Shown one piece after another: positions 44,753 to 52,916 of a stretch of 64,000 bases of DNA. Every line of letters starts with the position of its first letter. The stretch's first letter is position 1. Below the pieces are notes generated by a model. That model was given only the letters and a program-made list of their open reading frames with translations. It ran no database searches and was not told where the DNA came from. Both the position numbers and the translations under genes were made by a program. The stretch is taken from positions 496,001 through 560,000 of the forward strand of contig NZ_LT594621.1 in assembly GCF_900091655.1 (NCBI RefSeq), given 5' to 3'. Origin of the DNA: Culturomica massiliensis (GTDB taxonomy: Bacteria > Bacteroidota > Bacteroidia > Bacteroidales > Marinifilaceae).

Positions 44753-45223
44753 TTTGGGATCTTCTGTAAGCAGATCGACTTGTTTTTCGATAATGGTATC
44801 CAAAGATATAAAAGATTCCGTTTTAGCGATCCCCGGTATATTCTGAAGGGTATTGATCAAAACATCCATCAGATGCTGATGATTGTTACACCGAAGCTTC
44901 AAAAGAAAGGCATAATGGCCTGTAATAAAATGGCATTCCGTGATTTCCGGAATTTTTTCTAACTCTTTAACCACAGATTTGTATTGATGGGCATTGTCAA
45001 GAACAACACCGATAAAAGCACATATCTTAAGCCCTAAGGCTCTGGGTTTTACAATAAAACGGGAACCTTCAATAATTCCTGCATCTTCCATTTTTTTTAC
45101 ACGTTGATGGATGGCAGCTCCGGATATTCCGCATTCTCTCGCTATTTCAAGGAAAGGTACCCTTGCATTTTTTACCAGATAGGAAAGGATTTTTCTATCT
45201 ATGTCGTCTATTTGATATTTCAT
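44750..45223 (-). CDS. Lrp/AsnC-family transcriptional regulator
   Basis: A 157-residue regulator with an N-terminal winged helix-turn-helix (IDDIDRKILSYLVKNARVPF, then ARECGISGAAIHQRVKKMED) and a C-terminal RAM domain (AFIGVVLDNAHQYKSVVKEL, CHFITGHYAFLLKL). Proteins of this class sense amino acids and form octamers. No clear target is adjacent: the gene faces clpC convergently and is followed upstream by a TetR-type gene. Feast/famine control of amino acid metabolism elsewhere is likely. Confidence 0.92.
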   Translation of the reverse strand: MKYQIDDIDRKILSYLVKNARVPFLEIARECGISGAAIHQRVKKMEDAGIIEGSRFIVKPRALGLKICAFIGVVLDNAHQYKSVVKELEKIPEITECHFITGHYAFLLKLRCNNHQHLMDVLINTLQNIPGIAKTESFISLDTIIEKQVDLLTEDPK

Positions 45224-45254
45224 AGTTGTTTATTTTAAACTGATTGACCGGAAA

Positions 45255-45878
45255 TTACCGGAAGTTTAAAACACTGTAAAGCTGTTTGCGTTGCTTGTAG
45301 TATCTTTTTCCTTCCTCATTTGTGATTGATTTGATAATGCTGTCGATCAGATTGTTGAAAATTGTCGTAAATGTAAATCCTTCAGGCGGATAGATTTCCG
45401 GATTGTGGATATCATTCAATTTGGCAATAAACATGCGGGCAATCATTTCGCTGGAAGCATCCTGTTTATAAATTCCCTGTTCCATGCCTTTTTCGATGTT
45501 GATTTTTATCTTTTCGTATATATAATCCGAACGGAGATTCTTATGTTCTTCGTAAAGATCCGGATAGGCTTTTGATAAAGCCATTGTTACCGAGGGGGTT
45601 ACGTTGAAAAAACGATTGTTAATCTCGTTACTTACAATCAGTAAGATGTCAATTGCATTCCACCCTTCAAAGTTGTATTCATTGAAAATTTCTTCGAAAC
45701 ACCTTCTTTCATGAGCTAAAATCGTATTAACCATGTCTTTACGATCTGTAAAGTATTCTTTCAGTTCATTTGTGGATAAGCCTACTTTTTGTAGATGCTC
45801 TTCGCTGAAATCGTTGATCCCGTAGCGACTGATATAGGTCCTGAGTTTTTCTGCCAGCTGAAATTTCTTGTCCTCCAT
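45255..45878 (-). CDS. TetR/AcrR-family-like transcriptional regulator
   Basis: A 207-residue, mostly helical protein. The N-terminal helix-turn-helix is recognisable as INDFSEEHLQKVGLSTNELK followed by EYFTDRKDMVNTILAHE, the spacing seen in TetR proteins (Y/F-F-x-x-K-x-x-L variant). The C-terminal helices form the ligand/dimer domain without known motifs. It lies 31 bases upstream of the Lrp gene on the same strand, so co-transcription is likely. Upstream (45879-46158) is a 280-base spacer with no gene. Confidence 0.72.
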   Translation of the reverse strand: MEDKKFQLAEKLRTYISRYGINDFSEEHLQKVGLSTNELKEYFTDRKDMVNTILAHERRCFEEIFNEYNFEGWNAIDILLIVSNEINNRFFNVTPSVTMALSKAYPDLYEEHKNLRSDYIYEKIKINIEKGMEQGIYKQDASSEMIARMFIAKLNDIHNPEIYPPEGFTFTTIFNNLIDSIIKSITNEEGKRYYKQRKQLYSVLNFR

Positions 45879-46111
45879 AATTTAATTCAGGTTTAATTGA
45901 AGTGGTAAATATAGTAAACAAATAGGAAAACTACACAAGCTTACTTATAAATTATAATATTTTGCTCCCTTTTTCTTTAAAACCGAAACTCCGACATCCT
46001 TTGTTGATAATATGCGGAATCCGAGGTGTTAAACATCATTAAAATCACGGTAATCTTGTTGTAACGATTAAAATATTTTTTGATTTTCATTTTTCGGTTT
46101 TTAATTGTTTT

Positions 46112-46119
46112 TACCTTTG
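46112..46119 (+). promoter_or_regulatory. -7 element of the PafA-like gene
   Basis: TACCTTTG matches TAnnTTTG and lies about 40 bases before the start codon. No well-spaced TTG is seen. Confidence 0.45.
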
Positions 46120-46158
46120 TTGCTTTGAGAAAATTGTCGTCATCAGATAGAATCGGTT

Positions 46159-47742
46159 ATGAAATATATATATGTTTTTCTGCTGTTTTGTTGTGTGTTG
46201 AAAGGATATGCTTCGGAAAATAAGACCAGGCTGATCGTCACTATTACGATTGATCAGTTTTATCCGGAATGGTTATCCGTTTATGCCGGGGATTTGGAAG
46301 AAGGAGGATTCAAAAGGATTATGAATCAGGGAAAAAGGAGTGTTGCCGATTACAATTATTTGTATTCCCAGACCGGAGTCGACCAGGCTACGATATATAC
46401 AGGTGTACTGCCTATTATTCACGGGATTGTGGCTCATGACTGGTATGACAGATTGAGACGCTGCCGGATAAATAATGTGGCCACTGTGAATTATCCGGAA
46501 ATCGGTTACGGTGATTCGCTGAAAGGATATAGTCCTGAAGGATTGGAGGCGTTGACTCTGGGCTGTGTATTGAAAATGAATGATGTATTTTCCAAGGTAT
46601 ACAGTGTGGCTGTTAATCCGGAAGTGGCGGTGCTGGGAGGTGGTAGTTGTGCCAATCTGTCGTTGTGGCTGAGTGAAAAAAGCGGCAAATGGGTTTCTTC
46701 CGGTTTTTACGCTGATTCTCTCCCGGCCTGGCTGACGGCTTATAACGGAAAAATCGAAAGTGATTTCCTCATTCGCCGGGGATGGATGCCTTTGGCAGAA
46801 GAACAGAGTAATTCACTTTCGTTGAAAATGAAAAATAAGTTGGGCATGGGAAATAGTTTTTTTTATGATATCGCCCAGGCTAAAAAGAAATTTAATACTT
46901 ACCGGGTGTTGAAAGCCACACCTTATGCTAATACGATGGTGGTGGATCTGGCCGAGCAATTGGTAAATTCGGAGGGATTGGGCAAAGACAATGATGTGGA
47001 TTTGCTGGCTCTCGGCTTTTCGAGCCTTGATTATATGAACCGGGATTTTGGGGTTTATGCCCGGGAATTTCAGGATATGGTGCTGCGTATGGACAAAGAC
47101 ATACAGCGTTTGCTGGAATTCTTGGATAGTAAGGTCGGGAAAGAGGGGTATACGGTGGTGCTGACTTATACGGAAGCCCGGGAGTTGTTGCCCGAAGAAT
47201 TGGATAAAATGCGGATAGAGAGTGGGTATTTCAGTATTTTTAAGTCTGTGGCCTTATTGAAATCTTATCTGAACCTGGTGTATGGGGACGGAGAATGGGT
47301 AGCTGATTACGATGCCGGACAAATTTATTTAAACCGGGGATTGATAGAGAAAAACAAACTGTCATTGGAGGAAATACAGGATAAAGTAGCTGATTTTATG
47401 GTTGAATTCGAGGGAATATCCAAAGTATTGACGGCTTATTCTTTGTCCCGGAATGCATTTTCTCACGGACAGGAGATGTTGATGCAGAATGCTTTTTCCC
47501 AGAAGAGGAGCGGAGATGTGATGTTTTGTTTGCAGCCCACCTGGATTCCGGAATTGAAGGACAGGGAAGACAATTATTTTCGTTACAGTAAACGTAATAA
47601 AGTGCCTGTATTCTTTTACGGTGCAGGTATCGGGCATTCTCTGGCTCCGGAATGTAAGATGACGGACCTATTGCCGACCTTGTGTTATTTGGCAGGGATA
47701 CCGGTACCTTATACGGCTAAAGGGGAAATTCTTTTCCGGTGA
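46159..47742 (+). CDS. PafA-type alkaline phosphatase homologue with a degenerate active site
   Basis: A 527-residue exported protein (signal peptide MKYIYVFLLFCCVLKGYA) of the PafA/type I phosphodiesterase fold: TRLIVTITIDQFYPEW, IYTGVLPIIHGIVAHDWYD and VPVFFYGAG are clear family blocks. Compared with active PafA, Asp32 and the Thr nucleophile (Thr72) remain. The phosphate-binding Lys and Arg (KDR motif) read NPE at 153-155, the Asp-His pair before the second zinc (TADHG) reads TYTEA (336-340), the His after the LDY block is Arg295, and the C-terminal zinc His block near 475 is absent. It should not bind two zincs and is probably a pseudoenzyme. It converges with gldD, with only two bases between their stops. 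Confidence 0.85.
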   Translation: MKYIYVFLLFCCVLKGYASENKTRLIVTITIDQFYPEWLSVYAGDLEEGGFKRIMNQGKRSVADYNYLYSQTGVDQATIYTGVLPIIHGIVAHDWYDRLRRCRINNVATVNYPEIGYGDSLKGYSPEGLEALTLGCVLKMNDVFSKVYSVAVNPEVAVLGGGSCANLSLWLSEKSGKWVSSGFYADSLPAWLTAYNGKIESDFLIRRGWMPLAEEQSNSLSLKMKNKLGMGNSFFYDIAQAKKKFNTYRVLKATPYANTMVVDLAEQLVNSEGLGKDNDVDLLALGFSSLDYMNRDFGVYAREFQDMVLRMDKDIQRLLEFLDSKVGKEGYTVVLTYTEARELLPEELDKMRIESGYFSIFKSVALLKSYLNLVYGDGEWVADYDAGQIYLNRGLIEKNKLSLEEIQDKVADFMVEFEGISKVLTAYSLSRNAFSHGQEMLMQNAFSQKRSGDVMFCLQPTWIPELKDREDNYFRYSKRNKVPVFFYGAGIGHSLAPECKMTDLLPTLCYLAGIPVPYTAKGEILFR

Positions 47743-47744
47743 TC

Positions 47745-48350
47745 TTACCGGCTAAATTCGGCCGACTCCATAAGTTCGACGATGTCTTTCCGTAAATATT
47801 CGATGACCGGGGCCAGGGAATCTTTGTTGGGATGTGTATGAAAATACAGGGACCCTCTGAGGAAATGCCGGGTGGAATCAGTGATATAAAATTGTGTCGA
47901 TGAAGCTGTATTGCCTTCAATCAGGTAAAGCAAACCGTGTAATCCTTTGTCCCGGCTGAAATACTGTTCTTTTATCGATTCTGCTTTTACTGTATGAGCA
48001 TAAGCCAGCCGATGACAATCCTGTTCGTAACTAAGGAGAGAAGAATCATTCGCAATGGTTTTGTAGGACAGATTGATTATAGCGTTGTATGCCGGATAAC
48101 GGATGTTTATCCAGTAGGCTTCTGCATCCGGCGATTTATCGGGTTCGATTACGGCCTGGTCCGATATATTGAATGTGTAAGGTAAACCGGGAGCAGTCAT
48201 CGGTGAGTATGCTTTCTCCGGAAAATCGATCCGGTAGTAACCGTAAGGACGCGGAGAGTAATTTTCCCGGCAGCTCATCGGTAGTATGGCAATAGATAAT
48301 AAGCAGGCCGTGAAAATTATTTTTCCTGAAAATCCGGTGTTTATCTTCAT
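47745..48350 (-). CDS. gldD: Gliding motility lipoprotein GldD
   Basis: A 201-residue lipoprotein (signal ending LPMSCRE). The family opening YSPRPYGYYRIDFPEKAY follows the lipidated Cys, and the NISDQAVIEPD and WINIRYPAYNAIINLSYK blocks match GldD. In gliding flavobacteria GldD is needed for gliding and type IX secretion; in Bacteroidales it is often kept without gliding. Translation from an upstream ATG (48455) would add a non-lipoprotein tail inside gldE, so ATG 48348-48350 is preferred. It directly follows gldE with one base between them. Confidence 0.92.
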   Translation of the reverse strand: MKINTGFSGKIIFTACLLSIAILPMSCRENYSPRPYGYYRIDFPEKAYSPMTAPGLPYTFNISDQAVIEPDKSPDAEAYWINIRYPAYNAIINLSYKTIANDSSLLSYEQDCHRLAYAHTVKAESIKEQYFSRDKGLHGLLYLIEGNTASSTQFYITDSTRHFLRGSLYFHTHPNKDSLAPVIEYLRKDIVELMESAEFSR

Positions 48351-48351
48351 T

Positions 48352-49662
48352 TTATTCTGTCTCTTGGTCCAGGTCTTCGTATTTGATCTTCTTGATTCTT
48401 CGCTTATCGACATCCAGAATGGTGAATTTATGCTGCCGGTAGGTAATGACTTCATTTTTTCGGGGCAGCTCTCCTTTGATTTCGAGAATTAAACCGGCTA
48501 ACGTGTCCGCTTCACCTTCTATGTCTTTGAAATAATCGTCTTTAATATCTGCAATCTTTTCAAAATCGTTCAGTAATGTATGGCCTTCGAAAATATAGGC
48601 GTTGTTTTTGATTTTGATATATGTCTTTTCTTTTTCATCGGTTTCGTCATTGATTTCTCCTACGATTTCTTCCAGAATGTCTTCCATGGTGACAATACCC
48701 GACGTGCCCCCGTATTCATCTACGACAATAGCCAGATGTACCTTCTTGGTCTGGAATTCTTCCAGCAGGTCGTTAATTTTTTTGGTCTCCGGGACAAAAT
48801 AGGCTGGCCGTATCAAGCTTTGCCACTGAAAATGATCGTCTTCCTGTAAATGTGCCAGCAGGTCTTTTATATATAATATACCTACGATCGTATCAAGATT
48901 GTCTTTATATACCGGGAGCCGGGAATATCCGTGTTCGATAATCAGCTCGCGGATGTGTTTGAAAGAATCTTCTTCGTCGATGGCAATAATATTGATACGG
49001 GGCTGAATAATATCGATCGCATAAATATTACTGAAACGCACAATACCTTCCAGAATGTCCTTTTCTTCATTGATTTCGGAATCTTTGGTCAATTCCAGGG
49101 CTTTTGACAACTGGTCGATGGAGATACTGTCTTTTTTAGCCACTTTTTTACTGATAATCGAAGTCGAATTGATTAATAAGGCTGAAAGCGGACGAAACAG
49201 GTAGCTCAACACGGTTAAGGGCGATGCCATAAATATCGCCATCTTTATCGGGGAGCGGTTGGCATACAGTTTGGGAATGATCTCGCCGAATAGTAATATG
49301 ATGAATGTGACGACGATAACCTGGATGACAAAGCCCAATAAAGGGTTTCCGGAAAAATCGAACAACGAATCTACCAGATAAGAGGATAATATGACAATTG
49401 CGACATTGACGAAATTGTTGGATATCAAAATTGTCGCTAATAGCTTTTCCGGTTTGCGATGGAGGTGACATACCTTTTCATAACCTTTTTGCCGGATTTC
49501 TTCTAACTGGCCCGGACTCAAAGAAAAATAAGCTACTTCCGAGCCTGAAATGACGGCCGAAGAAAAAAGCAGCAGCAGTAAAATAATAATGAAGATGACA
49601 TCGGTTAAGTTAAACGGTCCATATGCAACATCCGATACGGCACTTATTAGCTCAGTTTCCAA
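48352..49662 (-). CDS. gldE: Gliding motility-associated protein GldE (CNNM/CBS/CorC domains)
   Basis: A 436-residue inner-membrane protein. An N-terminal CNNM (DUF21) domain with three to four helices (GSEVAYFSLSPGQLEEI, FVIQVIVVTFIILLFGEIIP) leads to two CBS domains (ARINIIAIDEED-type region from 210; VHLAIVVDEYGGTSGIVTMED) and a CorC/HlyC C-terminal domain. GldE interacts functionally with GldD in flavobacteria; the family transports or senses Mg2+/Co2+. The gene order ssb-gldE-gldD is conserved in Bacteroidota. Confidence 0.92.
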   Translation of the reverse strand: METELISAVSDVAYGPFNLTDVIFIIILLLLLFSSAVISGSEVAYFSLSPGQLEEIRQKGYEKVCHLHRKPEKLLATILISNNFVNVAIVILSSYLVDSLFDFSGNPLLGFVIQVIVVTFIILLFGEIIPKLYANRSPIKMAIFMASPLTVLSYLFRPLSALLINSTSIISKKVAKKDSISIDQLSKALELTKDSEINEEKDILEGIVRFSNIYAIDIIQPRINIIAIDEEDSFKHIRELIIEHGYSRLPVYKDNLDTIVGILYIKDLLAHLQEDDHFQWQSLIRPAYFVPETKKINDLLEEFQTKKVHLAIVVDEYGGTSGIVTMEDILEEIVGEINDETDEKEKTYIKIKNNAYIFEGHTLLNDFEKIADIKDDYFKDIEGEADTLAGLILEIKGELPRKNEVITYRQHKFTILDVDKRRIKKIKYEDLDQETE

Positions 49663-49740
49663 AATTTATATTATTAGTTAAACAATTTCACCCTCCTCTT
49701 GCCTTACCTTCTTTCTTTAATCTCTGTTCTTTATTCGGTA

Positions 49741-50175
49741 TCAGAACGGCAGATCGTCGCTTTCATCAGTAGCCGGAGAAATATTCTGAACCGGAGCAGA
49801 GGGGGCTGCTGAAAAATTACTGCGAGGCGCAACATCGGCATTGTCTCCGCGGTTGAATGACAACATTTGCATGTTGTCGGCGTAAATTTCAGTGGTGTAC
49901 CGTTTTACTCCGTTTTGATCGTCCCAGGAACGGGTACGGATTCGGCCTTCGATATAAAGCCGCATACCTTTTTTAACGTATTTTTCGACAATTTCCGCTA
50001 AACCCCGCCATAATACGATATTATGCCATTCCGTTTGATCGACTTTTTCTCCGTTTTTGTTTTTGTAGCTTTCTGTCGTTGCCAGCCGTAAATTCGCAAC
50101 TGCAACACCACCATCGAGGTACCTTACTTCCGGATCGGCACCTACATTTCCGATTAAAATCACTTTGTTAACCAT
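49741..50175 (-). CDS. ssb: Single-stranded DNA-binding protein
   Basis: A 144-residue OB-fold protein: MVNKVILIGNVGADPEVRYL, TEWHNIVLWRGLAEIVEKYV and LYIEGRIRTRSWDDQNG are standard SSB strands. A short Ala/Pro/Ser linker leads to the acidic tip SDDLPF, the docking site for repair and replication proteins. It starts the ssb-gldE-gldD operon. In many Bacteroidota mutY is directly upstream; here the 550-base space upstream has no such gene. Confidence 0.95.
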   Translation of the reverse strand: MVNKVILIGNVGADPEVRYLDGGVAVANLRLATTESYKNKNGEKVDQTEWHNIVLWRGLAEIVEKYVKKGMRLYIEGRIRTRSWDDQNGVKRYTTEIYADNMQMLSFNRGDNADVAPRSNFSAAPSAPVQNISPATDESDDLPF

Positions 50176-50725
50176 ACTTCTTACCCTTTAAATTTTCACA
50201 CAAGTTACGAAAAAGACGGCAATTTTAAAACCCTATTCTTATTAAATATCGAATTGCGAATTTAAAAATAAATTGTGGGAAACAAAAGACCGGATATTAA
50301 GTTTTTATTTCAGGAGATATAAATCCTTGTTTTCGTACTCTGTTTGAGTGGTGAAACGCAGTGTCCGGCAGAATTACCCGGGTCTGGATTCTGGCGGAGG
50401 GAAGATATTAAACTGAAAATTTCGGTGAATTGTGAAAAGCGTATTTATTTATATAGTAACGATTCTGTCTGTCGGGGATGTAGAAACAGACCGCAAAGAT
50501 GGATCTTATACTTAACAGGATATGTTTCGGTTAAAAATTTTGATATTATTATAAAGTGAAAAGTGAAAGGCGGAAGGGGAAACAGGGTGTGGGAAAAGCA
50601 ACTATCTGATATTTTTTCAGAAAAAATCGAAAGGTTTGTTTCATTGTTCCAGGAAAACACTTATATTTGCAGACTGAAAACAGATCAGAAGAAATAAATT
50701 ATTGAATATTAAATATTTATAGAAA
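50176..50725. other. 550-base gene-free region between ssb and HU
   Basis: No convincing gene was found on either strand; the longest open frames (50344-50559 plus, 50445-50660 minus) overlap each other and have no family features. Visible features are a stem CAGAAT...ATTCTG (50369-50393) around ACCCGGGTCTGG, and the promoter of hup at the right end. Some Bacteroidota have mutY here. Confidence 0.5.
50635..50669 (+). promoter_or_regulatory. Promoter of hup
   Basis: TATATTTG (50662-50669) matches TAnnTTTG. TTTG at 50635-50638 is 23 bases upstream, slightly wider than usual. The leader to the start codon is about 55 bases. Confidence 0.55.
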
Positions 50726-51013
50726 ATGACTAAAGCGGATATTGTTAACGAAATTTCGAGAACAACCGGGATTGAGAAAGTAGCGGTTCAGGCTACAGTA
50801 GAGGCTTTTATGGAGTCAATAAAGAATTCCGTGGTTGGTGGTAAGAACGTGTATTTGAGAGGATTCGGTAGTTTTATCGTGAAAAAGAGAGCAGAAAAAA
50901 CAGCCCGTAACATTTCAAAGAACGTAACTATCAAAATACCCGAACATTTCATTCCTTCATTCAAACCTTCCAAAAGTTTTGTAACGGAAGTTAAAGGTAA
51001 AGTTAAAAAATAA
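50726..51013 (+). CDS. hup: HU-family DNA-binding protein
   Basis: A 95-residue histone-like protein: MTKADIVNEISRTTGIEKVA, then VQATVEAFMESIKNSVVGGK and the DNA-binding arm VYLRGFGSFIVKKRAEKTAR, NPSK-like VTIKIPEHFIPSFKPSK. It bends and compacts DNA as a dimer. The IPEHFIPSFKPSK end replaces the usual IPA-V-F-KAGK, as in other Bacteroidota HUs. It is followed by the 29-residue gene after only 14 bases, so one transcript carries both. Confidence 0.94.
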   Translation: MTKADIVNEISRTTGIEKVAVQATVEAFMESIKNSVVGGKNVYLRGFGSFIVKKRAEKTARNISKNVTIKIPEHFIPSFKPSKSFVTEVKGKVKK

Positions 51014-51014
51014 G

Positions 51015-51021
51015 AAAGGAG
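51015..51021 (+). promoter_or_regulatory. Strong Shine-Dalgarno sequence before the 29-codon gene
   Basis: AAAGGAG, six bases upstream of the ATG at 51028. Such a match is unusual in Bacteroidota, where the anti-Shine-Dalgarno is sequestered and most genes have A-rich leaders; the neighbouring hup and rng starts have none. Confidence 0.65.
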
Positions 51022-51027
51022 TAGATT

Positions 51028-51117
51028 ATGCCAAGCGGAAAAAAGAGAAAAAGACATAAGATGGCTACTCACAAACGTAAAAAAAGACTGAGAAAAAATC
51101 GTCATAAGAAGAAATAA
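51028..51117 (+). CDS. Tiny basic protein of the AURKAIP1/COX24 (mS38) type
   Basis: A 29-residue peptide, MPSGKKRKRHKMATHKRKKR followed by LRKNRHKKK: more than half Lys/Arg/His. It matches the small basic proteins conserved in Bacteroidota that are annotated as AURKAIP1/COX24-domain proteins, relatives of mitochondrial ribosomal mS38, and so is probably a ribosome-bound protein. It is too short for usual gene callers but is supported by a strong Shine-Dalgarno sequence and its fixed place between hup and rng. A terminator follows 16 bases after the stop. Confidence 0.85.
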   Translation: MPSGKKRKRHKMATHKRKKRLRKNRHKKK

Positions 51118-51132
51118 GTTTGTGAGTTGAAG

Positions 51133-51168
51133 ATAAACCTAAAGAACCGGTGTTCTTTAGGTTTATTT
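51133..51168 (+). terminator. Terminator after hup and the 29-codon gene
   Basis: A 13-pair stem, AAACCTAAAGAAC with GTTCTTTAGGTTT, a four-base loop (CGGT), then TATTTAATT. It ends about 25 bases before the RNase G start and may attenuate rather than fully stop readthrough. Confidence 0.75.
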
Positions 51169-51193
51169 AATTATAAAAGAAAAATGTATACAC

Positions 51194-52738
51194 ATGAACA
51201 GTGAGCTAGTTATTGATGTCAGGGCAGATGAGGTTATTATCGCTTTGCTGCGGGAAAAGAAGTTGGTGGAGTTGACGAAAGAAAAAACGAGCGTCCAGTT
51301 TGCCGTGGGGGATATTTATCTGGGAAAAGTAAAAAAGATCATGCCCGGATTGAATGCGGCATTTGTAAATGTGGGATACGAGAAAGATGCATTTCTTCAT
51401 TACCTGGATTTGAGTCCTCAATTCCATTCTCTGGATACCTATATCAAACAGTGTATTGCCCGTAAAGGACTGCCGTTGGCTAAACTGAAGCTGGAACCGG
51501 AGATCAGTAAGAACGGAAAGATTTCTGATATTCTTACCGTTGGACAATGGGTTGCCGTACAGGTGGCCAAAGAGCCTATTTCCACGAAAGGGCCGCGTTT
51601 GACTTCAGAGTTGAGTATTGCCGGACGTAATCTCGTCTTGATGCCCTTTGCGGATAAGGTATCCGTTTCGCAGAAGATAAAATCTCCTGAAGAACGGAAA
51701 AGGTTGAAACGGCTTATTGAGAGCATCAAGCCTAAAAACTACGGGGTAATAGTGCGGACGGTGGCCGAAGGGAAAAAGGTGGCGCAGTTCGACAATGAAC
51801 TCAAGGAATTGGTGGATAGATTTGAGAGTGCATTTAAACATATCCGGGATATCGAGCCGCCTAAGCTTATTTTAGGGGAAATCGACCGGACAAGTGTTAT
51901 TTTACGTGACATTCTGAATTCTTCTTTCGAGAATATATATGTCAATGACATTACTTTAAGTAAGGAAATACGGCATTATCTTAGCTCGATAGCGCCCGAG
52001 AAAGAAGATATCGTAAAATATGTATCTCCTGAAATACCGATACTCGACCATTTCGGTGTGGATAAGCAGATAAAATCTTCGTTGGGGAAAACAGTTTCCT
52101 TTAAGAACGGGGCTTATTTGATTATCGAACATACGGAAGCTTTTCATGTCATCGATGTGAACAGTGGCAATCGGGCAAAATTGGGTGACGATCAGGAGTC
52201 AAATGCCCTGGAAGTTAATCTGGCGGCCGCAGAAGAGGTGGCCCGGCAATTGCAGTTGAGGGATATGGGAGGCATCATCGTTATTGATTTTATCGATATG
52301 CAATTGGCCGAAAACCGGCAGAAATTGTATGATAAAATGAAAGCCTGTATGGAAATCGACCGGGCGAAACATACGATTTTGCCGTTGAGTAAATTCGGAT
52401 TGATGCAGATCACCCGTCAGCGGGTACGGCCGGAAATGACTGTCGATACGATGGAAACTTGTCCCGTATGTCACGGGACGGGAAAAGCGGAACCTGCTAT
52501 TTTGGTTATCGACCGGATTGAAGACCAGTTGGAACACATTGCCCGGGAAAAGAGATGCCGGAATATCGTATTGAAAGTACATCCGTTTATCGGCGCTTAT
52601 TTGAAAAAAGGTTTTATTTCCATGCGCCGTCGCTGGGCTTTCCGGTATAAGATATCTCTTCGTATCGTGGATGTCCCGTCGTATTATATTTATGAATATC
52701 ATTTTTATAATTCCTATAAGCGGGAAATTGTGGATTGA
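51194..52738 (+). CDS. rng: Ribonuclease G
   Basis: A 514-residue endoribonuclease of the RNase E/G family. An S1 domain (VGDIYLGKVKKIMPGLNAAF) lies near residue 40; FKNGAYLIIEHTEAFHVIDV and GGIIVIDFIDMQ hold the catalytic Asp residues; the Zn-link CPVCHGTGKAE is near residue 425. Length matches RNase G (no long RNase E scaffold tail). It processes 16S rRNA 5' ends and degrades mRNA. It lies behind hup as in other Bacteroidota and ends at a clear terminator. Confidence 0.95.
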   Translation: MNSELVIDVRADEVIIALLREKKLVELTKEKTSVQFAVGDIYLGKVKKIMPGLNAAFVNVGYEKDAFLHYLDLSPQFHSLDTYIKQCIARKGLPLAKLKLEPEISKNGKISDILTVGQWVAVQVAKEPISTKGPRLTSELSIAGRNLVLMPFADKVSVSQKIKSPEERKRLKRLIESIKPKNYGVIVRTVAEGKKVAQFDNELKELVDRFESAFKHIRDIEPPKLILGEIDRTSVILRDILNSSFENIYVNDITLSKEIRHYLSSIAPEKEDIVKYVSPEIPILDHFGVDKQIKSSLGKTVSFKNGAYLIIEHTEAFHVIDVNSGNRAKLGDDQESNALEVNLAAAEEVARQLQLRDMGGIIVIDFIDMQLAENRQKLYDKMKACMEIDRAKHTILPLSKFGLMQITRQRVRPEMTVDTMETCPVCHGTGKAEPAILVIDRIEDQLEHIAREKRCRNIVLKVHPFIGAYLKKGFISMRRRWAFRYKISLRIVDVPSYYIYEYHFYNSYKREIVD

Positions 52739-52778
52739 GAAACCGGGGAGTATCTTAGGGAAACAAATGATAAAATGT

Positions 52779-52808
52779 AAAAACGGCGGAATTTTTCCGC
52801 CGTTTTAA
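52779..52808 (+). terminator. Terminator after rng
   Basis: AAAACGGCGG pairs with CCGCCGTTTT around an AATTTTT loop, followed by AATTATATG. Confidence 0.8.
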
Positions 52809-52916
52809 TTATATGTTAAATTTAACAAATTCATAGTATTCCGTGATAAAATAATTCTATTTTTGTCTTTGAGTTAAATATTTGTAGTTATACATTCATA
52901 TGCATAATTGAAACTT

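Noticed and set aside
50340..50410. Possible riboswitch or small RNA (hairpin with CCCGGG loop)
   Set aside because: Only one weak stem; no match to a known riboswitch core that I can recognise, and no suitable downstream gene on the same strand at the right distance.
50344..50660. Two short opposing reading frames (50344-50559 plus, 50445-50660 minus) in the ssb-hup gap
   Set aside because: They overlap each other, lack family motifs, start signals and coding-like composition; treated as chance frames.
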